Positions 1 through 11,500 of a DNA stretch of 64,000 bases are shown here, piece after piece. The position numbers and the translations under genes are program-made. Each line of letters begins with the position of its first letter. Within the stretch, counting starts at the first letter, position 1. The notes beneath the pieces are model-generated. The model saw only the letters and a list, made by a program, of their open reading frames with translations. It made no database searches and had not been told where the DNA came from. The stretch comes from Eleusine coracana subsp. coracana (lineage: Eukaryota > Streptophyta > Magnoliopsida > Poales > Poaceae), in NCBI GenBank assembly GCA_032690845.1, contig CM064430.1, positions 46,845,882-46,909,881 on the forward strand. Direction: 5' to 3'.

Positions 1-768
1 CTCCGACCCTCCTTCAGTAAAACGGACATAACTTTTTGCTCGGTTGTCCGTTTTGGCTGAAATTTTTACAGGAGGTTTTTGACTCAAAGTTGAGCATACC
101 CACACTGGGCTATGCCCTGTGTGCCCTTGTCAAAAAATTCAAAAAAAAATCGGAAAGATAAAGAAAAAATTGATTTAAGTTTAAACCTGACGTTTTCTGC
201 AACTTGAAGATTTTCTGTAGGCCACATCCTACCTCTGTTTGAGCTGAAATTTTTTGTGGATTCTCCCCCGTTGTTACTGAGTTGGAGAAAAATATCAAAA
301 ATATAAAATCAAAAAAAAAGAAATTTGAGATTTCTACTAGTGCTACATCTAGCCCCCTGAAATTTCTGGATTTGGCTGTTTTGCACTTAGCCCCCTGTTA
401 TCGCCTGTGTGCTTTTGTCTCCTTGTTCCTACTTTGCTATCACTACTGTTCTAGGACATACTTAGACCAGCAGCTAGGAACAAGTTACTTGGGCACTTAT
501 TCAGCTTTACTATCTGTTTTTGATTTGTGTCCCACTCACATATATATATTTGGCATTCCTAGCTCTACATATTTCTTCTGGACAACACATAGGTTCTTTT
601 GTGACCCTTGCAATCGTGGAACACACCTCCCTGGTATTCTTTGATTTGTTTTTTAGAACTTTGCAAGAGCTTTGTAAGGAGTTTCCTTTTGCTGTGTTGA
701 GAGGCACCACTGCTTAGCTGTTTTATAGGGATAACTTTCACTGTTTATTTCTTGTTTTGGTGTTTGTG
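1..768 (+). other. Leader between 5' LTR and gag of the gypsy element
   Basis: This AT-rich stretch sits upstream of the gag start codon. I see no primer binding site, LTR end or convincing protein in it; short open frames here look random. It is probably the untranslated leader, possibly with part of the 5' LTR at the far left. Confidence 0.5.
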
Positions 769-1856
769 ATGGCAGGAAGTGATGACGAAGAGATAGCTTC
801 CCCCTCACAATTTGCTGAGTGCGTGAGCCAAGAGCAGCTCCAGAAGGCTTTGTAGGCTGCTCAGAGTGATTTGGTAGAGATGATCACCAGAGCCATTACT
901 GATGCGATCAGCAAGCTTCACATCGGAGAAAGCATCGAGCGGTTGGATAAGCGGGTCTCTAAGTTAACCGATCAGGTTGTCACGTTGGAGACCGCCCCCA
1001 AGACCAATGATACGAACACTAATAACCAAGACATTGACGACGTCCATGATGAAGACACGGTGTATAAGGCTGATGGCACCATGGATAGGTCATCTACAAG
1101 GACCGCAAGATTACGGCGTCGTTTGCACCATAATACTCAAGGTATGGGTGGTTTCCATAACTACAATCGTCGTCCACACAGTAATTATGCTCCAGATGAC
1201 CCGTATGCTAAAATTAAGTTTTCAAATCCTTCGTTTTTGGGTTAGTATGATGGTGATGTTTATCTTAATTGGGAGATGACTGTAGAACAAAAATTTAATG
1301 CCCACCTTATTCCTGAACAACATAGAGTTAGACAAGCTACTAGTGAGTTTAAGGACTTTGCTATTGTTTGGTGGAGTGGTCTAGCTGCTGAAACTGATTT
1401 GCCTACTACTTGGGAAGAACTTAAGGTAGCAATGCATGATCGTTTTGTTCCTCCTTCTTTTTATAGAGAGATTCGTAATAAACTGCAGCGTTTAGAACAA
1501 GGCGATAAAACTATTTAGGAGTACTTTAGTGAGCTTCAGAAGGGTTTGATTCGTTGTGCTATAGTTAAAAAGTAGAGGATCAGATTTGTCGCTTTTATTC
1601 TGGTTTAAGAAAAGAAATTCAGGACTTTCTTGATTATAAAGAATATTATACCCTCAAAGTATGCTATGCTTGCAGAGAAAGAATCATAGGGACTTTTCCA
1701 GGCTTTTGAGGAGTACAGCAAGTCAAGGAACTCCTACCCCCATGCTCGACGGGGACTTCGGGGCTGCCCAGGCCATCATTCCTACCGCCCCCACCAGTAG
1801 CTACCAAGGGAACCAGTGTTGTTTCTACAGCCCCAAGATCAGCCCCTGCACCTTCT
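769..1856 (+). pseudogene. gag (capsid) region of gypsy element, broken
   Basis: The ATG at 769 opens a frame beginning MAGSDDEE. It continues past TAG stops at 853-855, 1243-1245 and 1516-1518 with clear gag-like sequence on both sides, including the tryptophan-rich capsid core near 1350-1400 (VWWSGL) and the downstream LEQGDKT segment. Near 1570 a one-base loss in an A-run shifts the frame; the RFYSGL-like continuation is in another frame. The product would have been the structural capsid/nucleocapsid protein. All three stops are TAG, consistent with CAG or TGG decay. No intact protein can be made. Confidence 0.85.
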
Positions 1857-2786
1857 ATGCGCTCAGGTAAAACTTCTGTGCAGGTACCAGCTAGTAGTGC
1901 CTCCTCTGTTGCTTCGATGGGGCGCACTACAAGGATTCAGTGCCACCGCTGCCATGGACTTGGTCATGTGCAGAAAGATTGTCCAAGTAGGCGGGCATAT
2001 GTGGCGACAGACGATGGCGATTACATGAGCACCTCCGACGTGGAGGATGAGGAGGAGGACGTCGCTGCCACCAGCAGTGACCTCGTTCTTGGAGGCGGAG
2101 ACACGACGGGATACATGAACATTATTGTTCAACGTGTCCTTAGTACACAAATTCATCAGCCCGAGACGATGCAGCGCCACAACTTGTTCCAGATTTTCTT
2201 CGTCATCAAGAACCGCCGAGCACGTGTCATCATTGATGGAGGGAGCTGCAATAACTTGGTGAGTTCTGATGTGGTCAACAAGCTTGCTTTGACCACATGC
2301 CCAGATCCACATCCGTACTACATTCAGTGGTTAAACGACTCTGGAAAAGCTAAGATAATACAAACTTGCAGAGTTCCTTTTTCCATTGGTTCTTATGTGG
2401 ATTCTGTTGATTGTGATGTCGTACCCATGTAAGCATGTTCACTTTTATTGGATAGACCTTAGGAATTTGATAATGATGTTGTACACCATGATAGAAGTAA
2501 TAAGTACACTTTTATGCATAAAGGAACTAAAATTACTTTGTTACCAATGACCCCTGCTGAAATTGTACAAGCTAATTTAGAGAGAGCTGCTAGTTTGAAA
2601 AATAAAGGTCCTGAAATTTAACAACCTATTAATTCTAATTCTACACCTAGTAATGTTAATGATTCTTCAAGTTCTAAGGGTGCTAGAATTAAATTACAAG
2701 GTCGTTCATGTCTTGCAACAAAATCTGAGCTTGCTGAAATTTCTGATAACAATGATATTTGCTATGTTTTAATATGCAAAGAAGCT
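1857..2786 (+). pseudogene. Zinc knuckle and aspartic protease of gypsy element, broken
   Basis: A CX2CX4HX4C zinc knuckle lies at 1941-1982, followed by an acidic linker and the protease active-site stretch IIDGG with its aspartate codon at 2235. The DGG form is normal for this clade. The frame is the same as RT downstream but is interrupted at 2430-2432 (TAA), 2460-2462 (TAG) and 2619-2621 (TAA). The protease would have cleaved the gag-pol polyprotein. The linker to RT (2622-2786) is open but poorly conserved. Confidence 0.85.
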
Positions 2787-4238
2787 TTGTTTTTGCTTGA
2801 TGATATTGCTTCTAGTGCTTTGTCTCCTGCTGTCACTAACCTTTTGCAGCAGTATGAGGATGTTTCTCCAGCTGAGATACCCCCAGGATTGCCACCTTTG
2901 AGAGAGATTGAGCATCAAATTGATTTGATTCTGGGTGCTACTTTGCCAAACCGTACTGCTTATAGGACCAACTCTGAGGAGACTAAGGAGATACACCGAC
3001 AAGTTCAAGACCTTTTGGATCGTGGGTATGTTCGTCAATCACTTAGTCCTTGTGATGTCCCTGTACTTTTGGTTCCTAAGAAAGATGGTACTTGGCGTAT
3101 GTGTGTAGATTGTAGAGCCATTAATAATATTACTATTAGGTATCGTCATCCTATTCCTAGGCTAGACGACATGCTTGATGAGTTATGTGGTGCTATAATT
3201 TTCACTAAAATTGATTTGCGTAGTGGCTACCATCAAATTAGAATGAAACTTGAAGACGAATGGAAAATAGCTTTCAAAACCAAATTTGGATTATATGAGT
3301 GGTTAGTAATGCCTTTTGGTTTAACTAATGCACCTAGTACTTTCATGCGCTTGATGAATGAGGTTTTAAGAGCTTTCATTGGCAAATTTGTGGTAGTTTA
3401 CTTTGATGATATATTAATTTATAGCAAATCCATAGATGAACATATGAATCATTTGCATGCTGTTTTTGATGCTTTACGAGATGCACGTTTATTTGGTAAC
3501 CTTGAGAAGTGCACCTTTTGCACGGATCGAGTCTCTTTTCTTGGCTATGTTGTGACTCCACAGGGAATTGAGGTGGATGAGACAAAGATTGAAGCCATAA
3601 AGAGCTGGCCTGTACCAAAAACTATCACACAGGTGAGGAGTTTTCTTGGTCTTGCAGGTTTCTACCGCTGCTTTGTCAAAGATTTCAGCACCATTGCTGC
3701 AACTTTGCATGAGTTGACAAAGAAGAGCGTTGATTTCCATTGGGGTAAGGTACATCATGAGTCTTTTGATGCTTTGAAGGATAAACTTACACATGCACCA
3801 TTGCTGCAATTACCTAATTTTGATAAGATTTTTGAGCTTGAATGTGATGCTAGTGGTATAGGCATTGGTGGTGTTTTAATGCAAGATAGTAAACCTGTTG
3901 CATACTTTAGTAAGAAAATTATTGGGCCTGTTTTGAATTACTCCACGTATGATAAGGAATTGTATACACTTGTACGTTGTTTAGAGACGTGGCGTCATTA
4001 TTTGTTGCCCAAAGAATTTGTTATTTATTCTGATCATGAATCACTTAAGTATATTCGTTCTCAATGTAATTTGAACCGTAGACATGCTAAATGGATTGAG
4101 TTTATTGAGTCTTTTCCTTACATTATTAAACATAAGAAAGGGAAGGATAATGTGATCGCTGATGATTTATCTAGACGCTATACTTTATTGTCTCAACTTG
4201 ATTGTAGAATTTTTGGACTTGAGGCAATTAAAGAATAA
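2787..4238 (+). pseudogene. Reverse transcriptase and RNase H of gypsy element
   Basis: A 483-codon open stretch holds the complete RT and RNase H. The palm motif is present, with the YFDD catalytic box at 3399-3410. The gypsy-type RNase H follows with ECDASG, the YDKELY helix and SDHESL. These domains copy element RNA to DNA and degrade the RNA strand. The open stretch ends at a TAA (4236-4238) where relatives read through into integrase, so it is a fragment of a polyprotein, not a separate gene. Its long integrity against broken flanks suggests fairly recent decay. Confidence 0.93.
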
Positions 4239-5528
4239 TATGCTGCTGATGTTGATTTTAAAGATGTATTGCTGCATTGTAAAGAAGGTCGTGCATAGAA
4301 CAAATTTGTGTTGACTGATGGCTTCTTGTTTAGAGCTAACCGCCTATGCATTCCAGTTGGTTCCGTTCATCTTTTGTTGTTACAGGAGGCGCGTGAAGGT
4401 GGATTGATGGGTCATTTTGGTGCCAAGAAGACGGAGGATATTTTGGCCACACACTTCTTTTGGCCAAGGATGAGGAAAGATGTTAAGCGCTTTATTGCTC
4501 GCTGCACTACATGTCAAAAAGCTAAGTCTCGCTTGAATCCACGTGGTTTATACATGCCACTTCCTGTTTCTTCTATTCCTTGGGTGGATATTTCTATGGA
4601 CTTTGTTTTAGGACTGCCTAGGACTAAGAGGGGGAGTGATAGTATTTTTGTTGTTATGGATAGATTTTTTAAGATGGCACACTTTATTCCATGTCATAAG
4701 ACTGATGATGCTAGTTATATTGCTGACCTCTTTTTCAAAGAAATTATACGTTTGCATGGTATGCCTTCTACTATTGTTTCAGATTGTGATGCAAAATTCT
4801 TGAGTCACTTTTGGCGCACGCTTTGGAATAAGTTGGGTACAAAGTTGTTGTTTTCTATAACTTGTCACCCACAAACTGATGAACAAACTAAGGTGGTGAA
4901 CCGCACTTTGGGTACTATGTTGAGATCTATTTTGAAGAAAAATTTGAAGCAATAGGAAGAATATTTGTCTCATGTTGAGTTTGCATATAATCCGGCAACA
5001 CATTCTACTACCAAGGTAAGTCTTTTCAAGGTAGTGTATGGTTTTGATCCCCGTACTCCACTTGATATACTTCCTTTACCTATTCCTGAGAGAGTTCATG
5101 TTGATGCTAAGAAGCGTGCTGAATTTATTTTGAAAATGCATGAGACCACTATGCTTAGCATTGAAAAGATGAATGAAATGTATAAAATTGCTGATAGTAA
5201 AAGTAGAAAAGAAGTAAAACTTAATGTAGGAGATTTAGTATGGTTACACTTGAGAAAGGATGGATTTCCAGATTTGAGAAAGTCTAAATTAATGTCTAGA
5301 GCTCATGGTCCTTTCAAAATAATTGGGAAGATTAATGATAATGCATATAAACTTGAGTTGCCTCCCGAGTTCGGGGTTAGTCCTACTTTTAACATTTCAG
5401 ATTTGAAACCATACTTGGGAGAAGAGAATGAGCTTGAGTCACGGACGACTCCACTTCAAGAGGGGGAGGATGATGAGGACATCACTCCTAAGGATACATG
5501 TAACACTCCTCCAATTTTGGACTTGTAA
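4239..5528 (+). pseudogene. Integrase of gypsy element, broken
   Basis: The frame continues from RNase H past TAA 4236-4238, TAG 4296-4298 and TAG 4953-4955. The HHCC zinc-binding region lies near 4390-4530 (ending RCTTCQKAKSR). The DDE core follows: the first aspartate is in DISMDF and the second in IVSDCDAKF. The third catalytic residue, normally Glu just before VVNR, is Lys (codon 4890-4892), which would abolish strand transfer. The C-terminal part has the GDLVWLHLRKDRFP-like fold and the FNISDLKPY end typical of the clade. A further TAA closes at 5526-5528. Confidence 0.9.
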
Positions 5529-5945
5529 GGTCCAATGACTAGAGCTCGTGCACAACGACTAAATTTAGAGGTGAGCTCGTTCCTACATTCTTCATTATAT
5601 GTCACTTTTGAGAATGGTTTGCTACCTAATGATTATATTGTAATTAGGAACCATGGAGAGGATCAGGAGATGATGGGAGAAGGACTTGGATACGTGGAGG
5701 ACCAGCAAGGACGTGGAAGCCAAGGTGGAGGCCCAACCAAAACCGACTTCGAGTCTGTTTCGGTGCCAGGACTAGTCTATACTAAAACGGAGGCCCACGG
5801 AAATATAAGAAGAAGACCTTTCCAATGCCGCCGGTCTCATATCAAAATTCATTCGGAGTCATCGAGAATCATTGAAACAAGAGAGGATCCAGAATCTGTT
5901 TTGGTGTTATATCGCCTATTTTTGGCCTTTGGGCTTTGTATCTAG
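5529..5945 (+). pseudogene. Polyprotein C-terminal tail running into the 3' LTR
   Basis: After the TAA at 5526 the same frame stays open to 5945, starting with GPMTRARAQRLN, a sequence seen at the end of CRM-type polyproteins. It crosses the likely LTR start at 5671. CRM elements are known to have a C-terminal region overlapping the LTR, so this fits that clade; no canonical chromodomain is visible. Confidence 0.6.
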
Positions 5946-6350
5946 TTGAGCCTAATTAAGGGCGCGTCCAGAGGGTCTTGCACGATTCTAGGGTCTTCAT
6001 ATATAGCCGTCACCGCACCATTAGGGTTCGGGTTTTGCTTAGATTATTCTATTTATAACAGTTTCATCGTCATCATGATTTGTGAGATCCCAACTTCGTG
6101 AGATTCATAAAACATCTGCAATTGTGTTGCCTTCTTTTTTGTTCTTACTTGTGTTCTTGATTCGCAGGTAGGGATTAGCCTTCTCAGCAAGGTTAATCGT
6201 TTTAGAACGGTTGATAACCAGAGGAGATATCGTGCTACAATTGCGGGGTTTAGAACGTGCTATTCTGAAGCCGGATCGATTTGTGTGTCACCTTCGACCA
6301 AATCAACGTATCCAGAACCTTTCGAAAGATCGGGAACACTTGTCCACACA
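5671..6350 (+). repeat. 3' LTR of the gypsy element (boundaries inferred)
   Basis: A purine-rich tract (GGAGAGGATCAGGAGA, 5655-5670) is followed by TG at 5671. The sequence then has a TATA-like CATATATAGC near 5997 and ends at about 6350 in CCACACA. The start is placed from the purine tract and the end from the CA next to gene sequence. Without the 5' LTR in the window, neither boundary nor the target duplication can be checked. Confidence 0.6.
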
Positions 6351-6378
6351 TCAAATAGAGCCACCAGAGAAGATAGAC

Positions 6379-7485
6379 ATGGTGACCAAGAAGCCGCTTT
6401 CTGCACCCCAGCCCTGCTGCTGCGACCGCGCGGCCAAGCGATTCAAGCCGCGGAAGAAGCACCTCTGCATCATCGTCGACGATTGGGAGAGGGGATACAG
6501 CGTCTACAAGGTCGATGTCGAAGCTTCCGATGCCGCCATCGACGCCGACGCCGAGCCGGAATTGTCCTTCCCGGATCCCCCCGTCGCCCGCTTCGAGGAC
6601 CGTCACGGCGGCTCGTGGTACTTCGTCACCCACGGCACCAAGATCCTCGCGATGCAGCCCTCCGGCCACCCCGCCTTCCCTGTGTTCGACACCGAGACGA
6701 ACGCGCTCGCCGTCTGCCCCTGGCCGCGCCGCCGCGGCAACGAGGTCCTCCTCAAGCCGTTCTTCGCGTCCGTCGCCGGCGACCTCTACCTGCTGAGAGG
6801 CGGCCAATTCGACTTGCTCGGCGCCGCGCCGCCGCCTCCCGACAGCACGAGCAGCCGCGAGGACGCCGCGTGGTCGTGGAGCCGCGTCCCCGCACCTCCG
6901 CCTTTCGGCGACTCCAACTGCATCATGTCCTTCGCGCTGCACCCTGACGGGCAGACGCTCTTCGTGTCGCAGGATCAGAGCACATTCTCCTTCGACACGG
7001 AGTGGCAGAAATGGGCGTGCCATGGCAAGTGGATCTTGCCTTTTGCAGGACAGGCTTACTTTGACAGCGAGCTGGATGCTTGGGTCGGCCTTTGCGGCCA
7101 CAAGGGCGGCGTTGGGCACATCTGCTCGTGCGAAGTTTCACTGGTAGCCGCCGATTGCAGGAGCCTTCCGTCGTGGAAGCTTGGTAAGGATCGGCTGTTC
7201 GACGCCGAGTCCAGACGGCACCTTGGGGCCAATCTTGTGTACATGGGCGACTCCAAGTACTGCCTGATTGTGTCTTTAACGCGGGGCAACGAGGAAGCTC
7301 TGCGGCGCCTCCACGACTATGGCTACTACCCGCATGACCGTGTGCTCGCCATCACCACATTTGGTCTCAAGTACAACAAACAGGGGGAGCTTACAACTAC
7401 ACAGCGAAAGACACGATTCTACAACGTGTCTGATGCTCATCAGCTTCCTGAGTCGTCATGGAAACCTGTCGCGTTCTGGATGTGA
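6379..7485 (+). CDS. DUF1668-family protein (grass beta-propeller-like)
   Basis: A 368-residue intact single-exon protein beginning MVTKKPLSAPQPCC. It shows the hallmarks of the grass DUF1668 family: a basic N-terminus, DDWERGYSVYKVDV, repeated blades with HGTKI, VFDTETNAL, ALHPDG..TLFVS and FDSELDAWVGLC, and a C-terminal KPVAFWM. Members resemble F-box-associated or kelch propellers but have no established biochemical function, and no signal peptide or membrane segment is seen. The coding region is GC-rich, unlike the AT-rich retroelement beside it. The frame is also open upstream to 6211 through LTR sequence, but the ATG at 6379 matches where family proteins begin. The native promoter has been displaced by the retroelement, so expression, if any, may depend on the LTR. 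Confidence 0.85.
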   Translation: MVTKKPLSAPQPCCCDRAAKRFKPRKKHLCIIVDDWERGYSVYKVDVEASDAAIDADAEPELSFPDPPVARFEDRHGGSWYFVTHGTKILAMQPSGHPAFPVFDTETNALAVCPWPRRRGNEVLLKPFFASVAGDLYLLRGGQFDLLGAAPPPPDSTSSREDAAWSWSRVPAPPPFGDSNCIMSFALHPDGQTLFVSQDQSTFSFDTEWQKWACHGKWILPFAGQAYFDSELDAWVGLCGHKGGVGHICSCEVSLVAADCRSLPSWKLGKDRLFDAESRRHLGANLVYMGDSKYCLIVSLTRGNEEALRRLHDYGYYPHDRVLAITTFGLKYNKQGELTTTQRKTRFYNVSDAHQLPESSWKPVAFWM

Positions 7486-8439
7486 GCTACCTGATGCATG
7501 TGGTCAGTGGTGAGACAAAAAGGATCAGGAGCCATCTTTGTATTATTAGTTTCCTCTGCCATGTATGGTTATCTCAGCTACATCTCATTTGTAATTTAGT
7601 GGAACGAAATGCTGGACTTAATGTTACTAGATGCAAAACAAATTATTAATGGTCTTGTGACTGCAATAATATGCATTATCAAACTTGTGATGTTATATGC
7701 TGTGTGACTTCTGAAGGATTGCTTTTCGTGCTGAAGAGGAATAAGCCAAAAGAGCAACCCTTGTGCTTGTCTGACCAATAGTGAGGCAGTGACTGAAGTT
7801 TTACATACATGTTTCTCAGTTTTCAGTGGAATGTTTTGATGTATATAATATGAAGACACATTGAGTACATGTATAATACAGTATTACAGTTGGCAAGTCT
7901 AAATATCGGCAATAAGTTAAAATGATCTTTTTGCTCCTAAAATCCAAATTAAATTATAGCATCGAATTTTGAATATTTATTGATTGTTTTGGATATCATC
8001 TCTTAAGGCATTGGCTTCACTTAACCTTGAGTAGGGAAAATTAATGTCCATCTATCCTAACATCATATACAACATGAAAAATATTACACAAGGCATTATT
8101 ACTACTTTGACACTAAAGATTGCTAGCCATCACATCCACCAATATTTAACAGTTCTGGAGCCATCATATCCACCGTACCCCGATATTTTGCCAGTTCATT
8201 GAAACTGAAGATAGGATGCGCATAAGAGTGTTCCGTTTGTGTTTACATGGATGCATATATGCACATATATAGTTCAAGGATCCACAGAATTATCTTATTT
8301 CCGTTAACCAGCATTCTACTTTTTGTACTCGCGTCATATGGCTATACTAGGATCTAAGGTCGGTGGAGCAGGTGCTGAGCACTTGCTGATGTGGTAACAC
8401 TGGCTACGTGCTGGATATCTACCCCTGATGTTTTTCTCT
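7486..8439. other. AT-rich 3' flank of the DUF1668 gene, no gene seen
   Basis: This contains the probable 3' UTR of the upstream gene and then unclassified intergenic DNA. I see no domain-bearing frame on either strand. Confidence 0.6.
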
Positions 8440-8447
8440 CCTGTGTC

Positions 8448-8606
8448 CATGGTTTAAATAACCGCGGTTAACTAACTAGTTTTCCCGGTTAACAACATAA
8501 CCGGTCCGGTCCGGTCATCTTGGCCAGCCGGTTAGTCGCTGATAAACGACCTTGTTACTGTAGTAAATCGGTTAACCGATCGGTTATCTCGGTTATTTGA
8601 ACCATG
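8448..8606. mobile_element. hAT-type MITE, copy 1 (159 bp)
   Basis: The element starts CATGGTTTAAATAACC and ends GGTTATTTGAACCATG, a near-perfect terminal inverted repeat. It is flanked by 8-bp duplications, CCTGTGTC (8440-8447) and CCCGTGTC (8607-8614), with one mismatch; eight base pairs is the hAT signature. The interior is rich in CCGGTTAACC motifs. It has no coding capacity. A relative lies at 29376-29718. Confidence 0.8.
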
Positions 8607-8614
8607 CCCGTGTC

Positions 8615-8933
8615 AGGTAAGACTTCCCTTAGTCATGCCATCACTTAAATTCCCATATATAGTATTATTTACAGACATAGGTTCATTCATTGTTCTTGAA
8701 TTAAGTTGTATCCATTTTACAGCTAAGTTGCAAGCAGTGGCGGACCTTCGGGTTATGTCGGTTGGGCCACGGCATACTACCCTGCGCCAGCCAAACATTA
8801 TTGGCACATTTTGACTTGTGGGTAGTGTAAATTCGTTGTCGGAAACAACAACAAAAGCTGAACGGAGGTAGTATACGTATATGTAAAACAAATTGCTGAC
8901 CATTTTGATAGCTTCCTCTGTCCTCACTTAAGT
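8615..8933. other. Intergenic DNA, no gene seen
   Basis: Unclassified sequence. At about 8738 it has AGTGGCGGACC, resembling the start of some hAT elements, but no matching far end is visible. Confidence 0.5.
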
Positions 8934-9279
8934 TCATGAACAAGTTTCCAGTTGGTGTCTCCACAAGGCCATAATTGTATGACTAACAGCCACTGGCCAT
9001 CACATAAAAGCTTAGCAAAAGTCATGTGAATTTTGAATCACAGAACTTGTTGTAGATACACGTTGCTTCAGCATGTCGTTGAGAAATTCATTCAGTTCGC
9101 TGCTAGTTTCCCCATCCGAGGTCCTTGTAGACTCGCTGCACCTGAGCTCGTACATCTGGAAGCACGGTGCAGCAAGCGAGCAGAAGCTGCACAAGGCTGA
9201 AGGGTCTAGCGCTGTAGCTCTTGGTACCGGGCACCAGGACGCCCGAGATGATCTCTTCGTTGCCATCCTTGAGGTCATG
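8934..9279 (-). pseudogene. DUF295 F-box protein, 3'-terminal fragment (copy 1)
   Basis: On the minus strand this matches the last part of the DUF295-type exon at 16331-16827 and its downstream flank (16220-16330), including the end SSELNEFLNDML. An extra C in a C-run near 9110 shifts the frame relative to the other copy. Only the C-terminal third remains; similarity stops abruptly at about 9279. It is a duplicated, truncated fragment with no function expected. Confidence 0.75.
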
Positions 9280-9534
9280 CATTATTATTTAGCATCTGCT
9301 ATGTACTATCTCATATGCAGTAATAATGATCTTGAGTTGATTCAAATGCACTATCCATTATCTCATATGTTTCCTCAAAGTCTGCTGCCTTGGAAGCCAA
9401 ACAAGCAAGCTTTCAACAAAGTAATTTATATCGACGGATCCTTTCAAAATTAGCATTTGCTATAATATCATTTCCCTCTTTGTCCTGAACAATACCGAAT
9501 CTTGCTTCTGTTGTCCATCATTTCATTATGTATG

Positions 9535-11500
9535 AAAGGTTTTGCACCTAAATGGTGCCGGTGGATTGAGAAATTTGTTACTGGAGGTAGCGTGCATTAA
9601 AGTCAATGATGACATAGGACACTACTTTCAAACAAAGAAAGGGTTACGACAAGGTGATCCAATGTCCCCAATTCTGTTCAACGTCATAGCTGACATGCTA
9701 ATGCTACTAATTAAAAGAGCGAAGACGGATGGATAGATAAGAGGTGTCCACACCTGGTAGAAGATGGACTGTCTATCCTGCAATATGCAGATGACACCAT
9801 TATCTTTATGGATCATGACCTGGAACAAGCAAAAAATATGAAGCTATTTCTTAGTATTTTTGAGCAACTTTCCGGTCTCAAAATCAACTTCCACAAAAGT
9901 GAAGTTTTCTGCTATGGCAAAGCAAAAGACTTTGAGGATGTTTACACAGAACTCTTTGGATGCAATGCTGGTGAATATCCTTTTTGATATTTAGGGATAC
10001 CTATGTATAATAGGAAACTCCATAACATTAATTGGAGATGCATCGAAGAGAGATTCGAAAGGAAGTTGTCTTGTTGGAAAGCTAAGCACTTGTCATATGG
10101 AGGTAGATTAGTCCTTCTTAACTCTATGATTAGTAGTTTACCCATGTTTATGATGTTCTTCTTTGAAATTCCCAAGGAAGTAGTTAAAAAACTAGACCAA
10201 TATAGGTCTAGATTCTACTGGCAAGGTGATAATAATAAAAAAAAATATCGCTTAGCAAAGTGGGACATTCTCTATCGACCCAAAGATCAAGGTTGGTTGG
10301 GAATAATTGATCTCCAAGTCTAGAACCAATGCTTGTTAAGCAAATGGATTATCAACTTGCTTAATGGAGAAGGGGCTTGGCAGACTTCACTTAGAAATAA
10401 ATATCTTAGCTCAAAATCCCTATCACAAGTTAATACTAGACCAAATGACTCACATTTTTGGAAGGGTCTGATGAAAATAAAAGATCAGGTACTAGCTTGT
10501 GGTTCCTTCAAAATTAATGATGGAACCCAAACAAGATTTTGGGAAGATACTTCGGTAGGTAACCGACCATTCAAAGATCTTTACCCCACATTATATAACA
10601 TCGCACATTATCCACACGATACTGTGGATAAAGTGTTAGAATATACACCTCCACACATAACTTTGTGGAGGGCTTCGGTGGGGGATAAGCTTGAAGAATG
10701 GGAACACGTAGTAGATATAGTCTCCAACATCAATCTTAATAGTGTGAGAGATGTTTTTGTATGAGGTTTACACAATAAGGGCCTACTCACGGTCCGCTCG
10801 ATGTACTTGTTCATGATTAATCGGAACATCCCATTCTCTCACCAGATGATTTGGAAGATCAAAATTCCTCTTAAGTTAAAGACCTTCCTTTGGTATTTGC
10901 AAAAATGAGTGATATTAACCAAAGATAATCTTGCAAAGACGAACCGGAAAGGCAGTAAAAAGTGTTGTTATTGTAATAGTAATGAAACAATTCAACATCT
11001 TTTCTTCGATTGTCATACTGCTAAAATGATCTGAAGAACTGTTTATATATCTACTGGTTTGACTCCACCCAGAAATGTATCCCATATGTTAGGGAGTTGG
11101 CTTTCTAATTATAATGTGACTGAAAAAAGCAATATTCTGGTTGGAGTTTCTACATTATATTGGGTAATTTGGAGATGCCGTAATGATCTTATATTCAAAA
11201 ATTATCGTCATACATCTTTTATGTAGGCTATCTTCAGAGGAACATACTGGATGCGGTTTTGGGCGCTATTGCAGCGTGATGATAAGACAAAAGATTCATT
11301 CCGACAGACCAGTAGGATTTTGGAGACTACGGCACTGGAGCTCTTCGCTTCACACGGATGGAAATCTAATTATAGACTTTGTCCCGCTTAATTTCTTCTA
11401 TGTTCCCTTATAAAAATCAGCTGATGCTGAACCTTGTAATAAGTTTAACGCTGTGTGCGGACTCTCAGATGCGGGACATTTCTTCCATTATCTAAAAAAA
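9535..11500 (+). mobile_element. 5'-truncated LINE (L1-type) retrotransposon
   Basis: The segment is bounded by a perfect 14-bp direct repeat, TTTCATTATGTATG, at 9521-9534 and 11501-11514. It ends in a short A-tail (11494-11500) immediately before the right copy. This is the structure of target-primed reverse transcription. Only the 3' part of the second LINE ORF is present, so the element was truncated at its 5' end on insertion. Confidence 0.93.
9540..11480 (+). pseudogene. LINE reverse transcriptase, C-terminal two-thirds
   Basis: The frame holds the LINE RT motif RQGDPMSPILFN (about 9650), the YADD catalytic box at 9784-9795, the GRLVLLNSMISSLP segment (about 10110) and a C-terminal zf-RVT cysteine-histidine cluster (CCYCN..IQHLFFDCH, about 10965-11010). 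It lacks the endonuclease and the N-terminal RT. The frame is interrupted by stops (for example near 9734, 9986, 10321 and 10762) and shifts, so nothing is functional. Confidence 0.9.

Larger units (their letters stand above)
1..6350 (+). mobile_element. Decayed Ty3/gypsy LTR retrotransposon (CRM-like chromovirus)
   Basis: Domains run gag, CCHC zinc knuckle, protease, reverse transcriptase, RNase H, integrase and 3' LTR in one direction, the Ty3/gypsy order. The RT/RNase H block strongly resembles the grass chromovirus group that includes CRM; the clade call is from memory of family motifs and is less certain than the superfamily. The 5' LTR and primer binding site lie left of the window. At least nine in-frame stops, one or more frameshifts and a changed integrase catalytic residue make it immobile on its own. 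Confidence 0.93.

Noticed and set aside
6211..6378. In-frame N-terminal extension of the DUF1668 protein
   Set aside because: This stretch is LTR sequence and lacks an ATG start. The family's usual start matches the ATG at 6379.
8735..8760. CAGTGGCGGACC as the start of a second hAT element
   Set aside because: No matching inverted terminus or 8-bp duplication could be found nearby.
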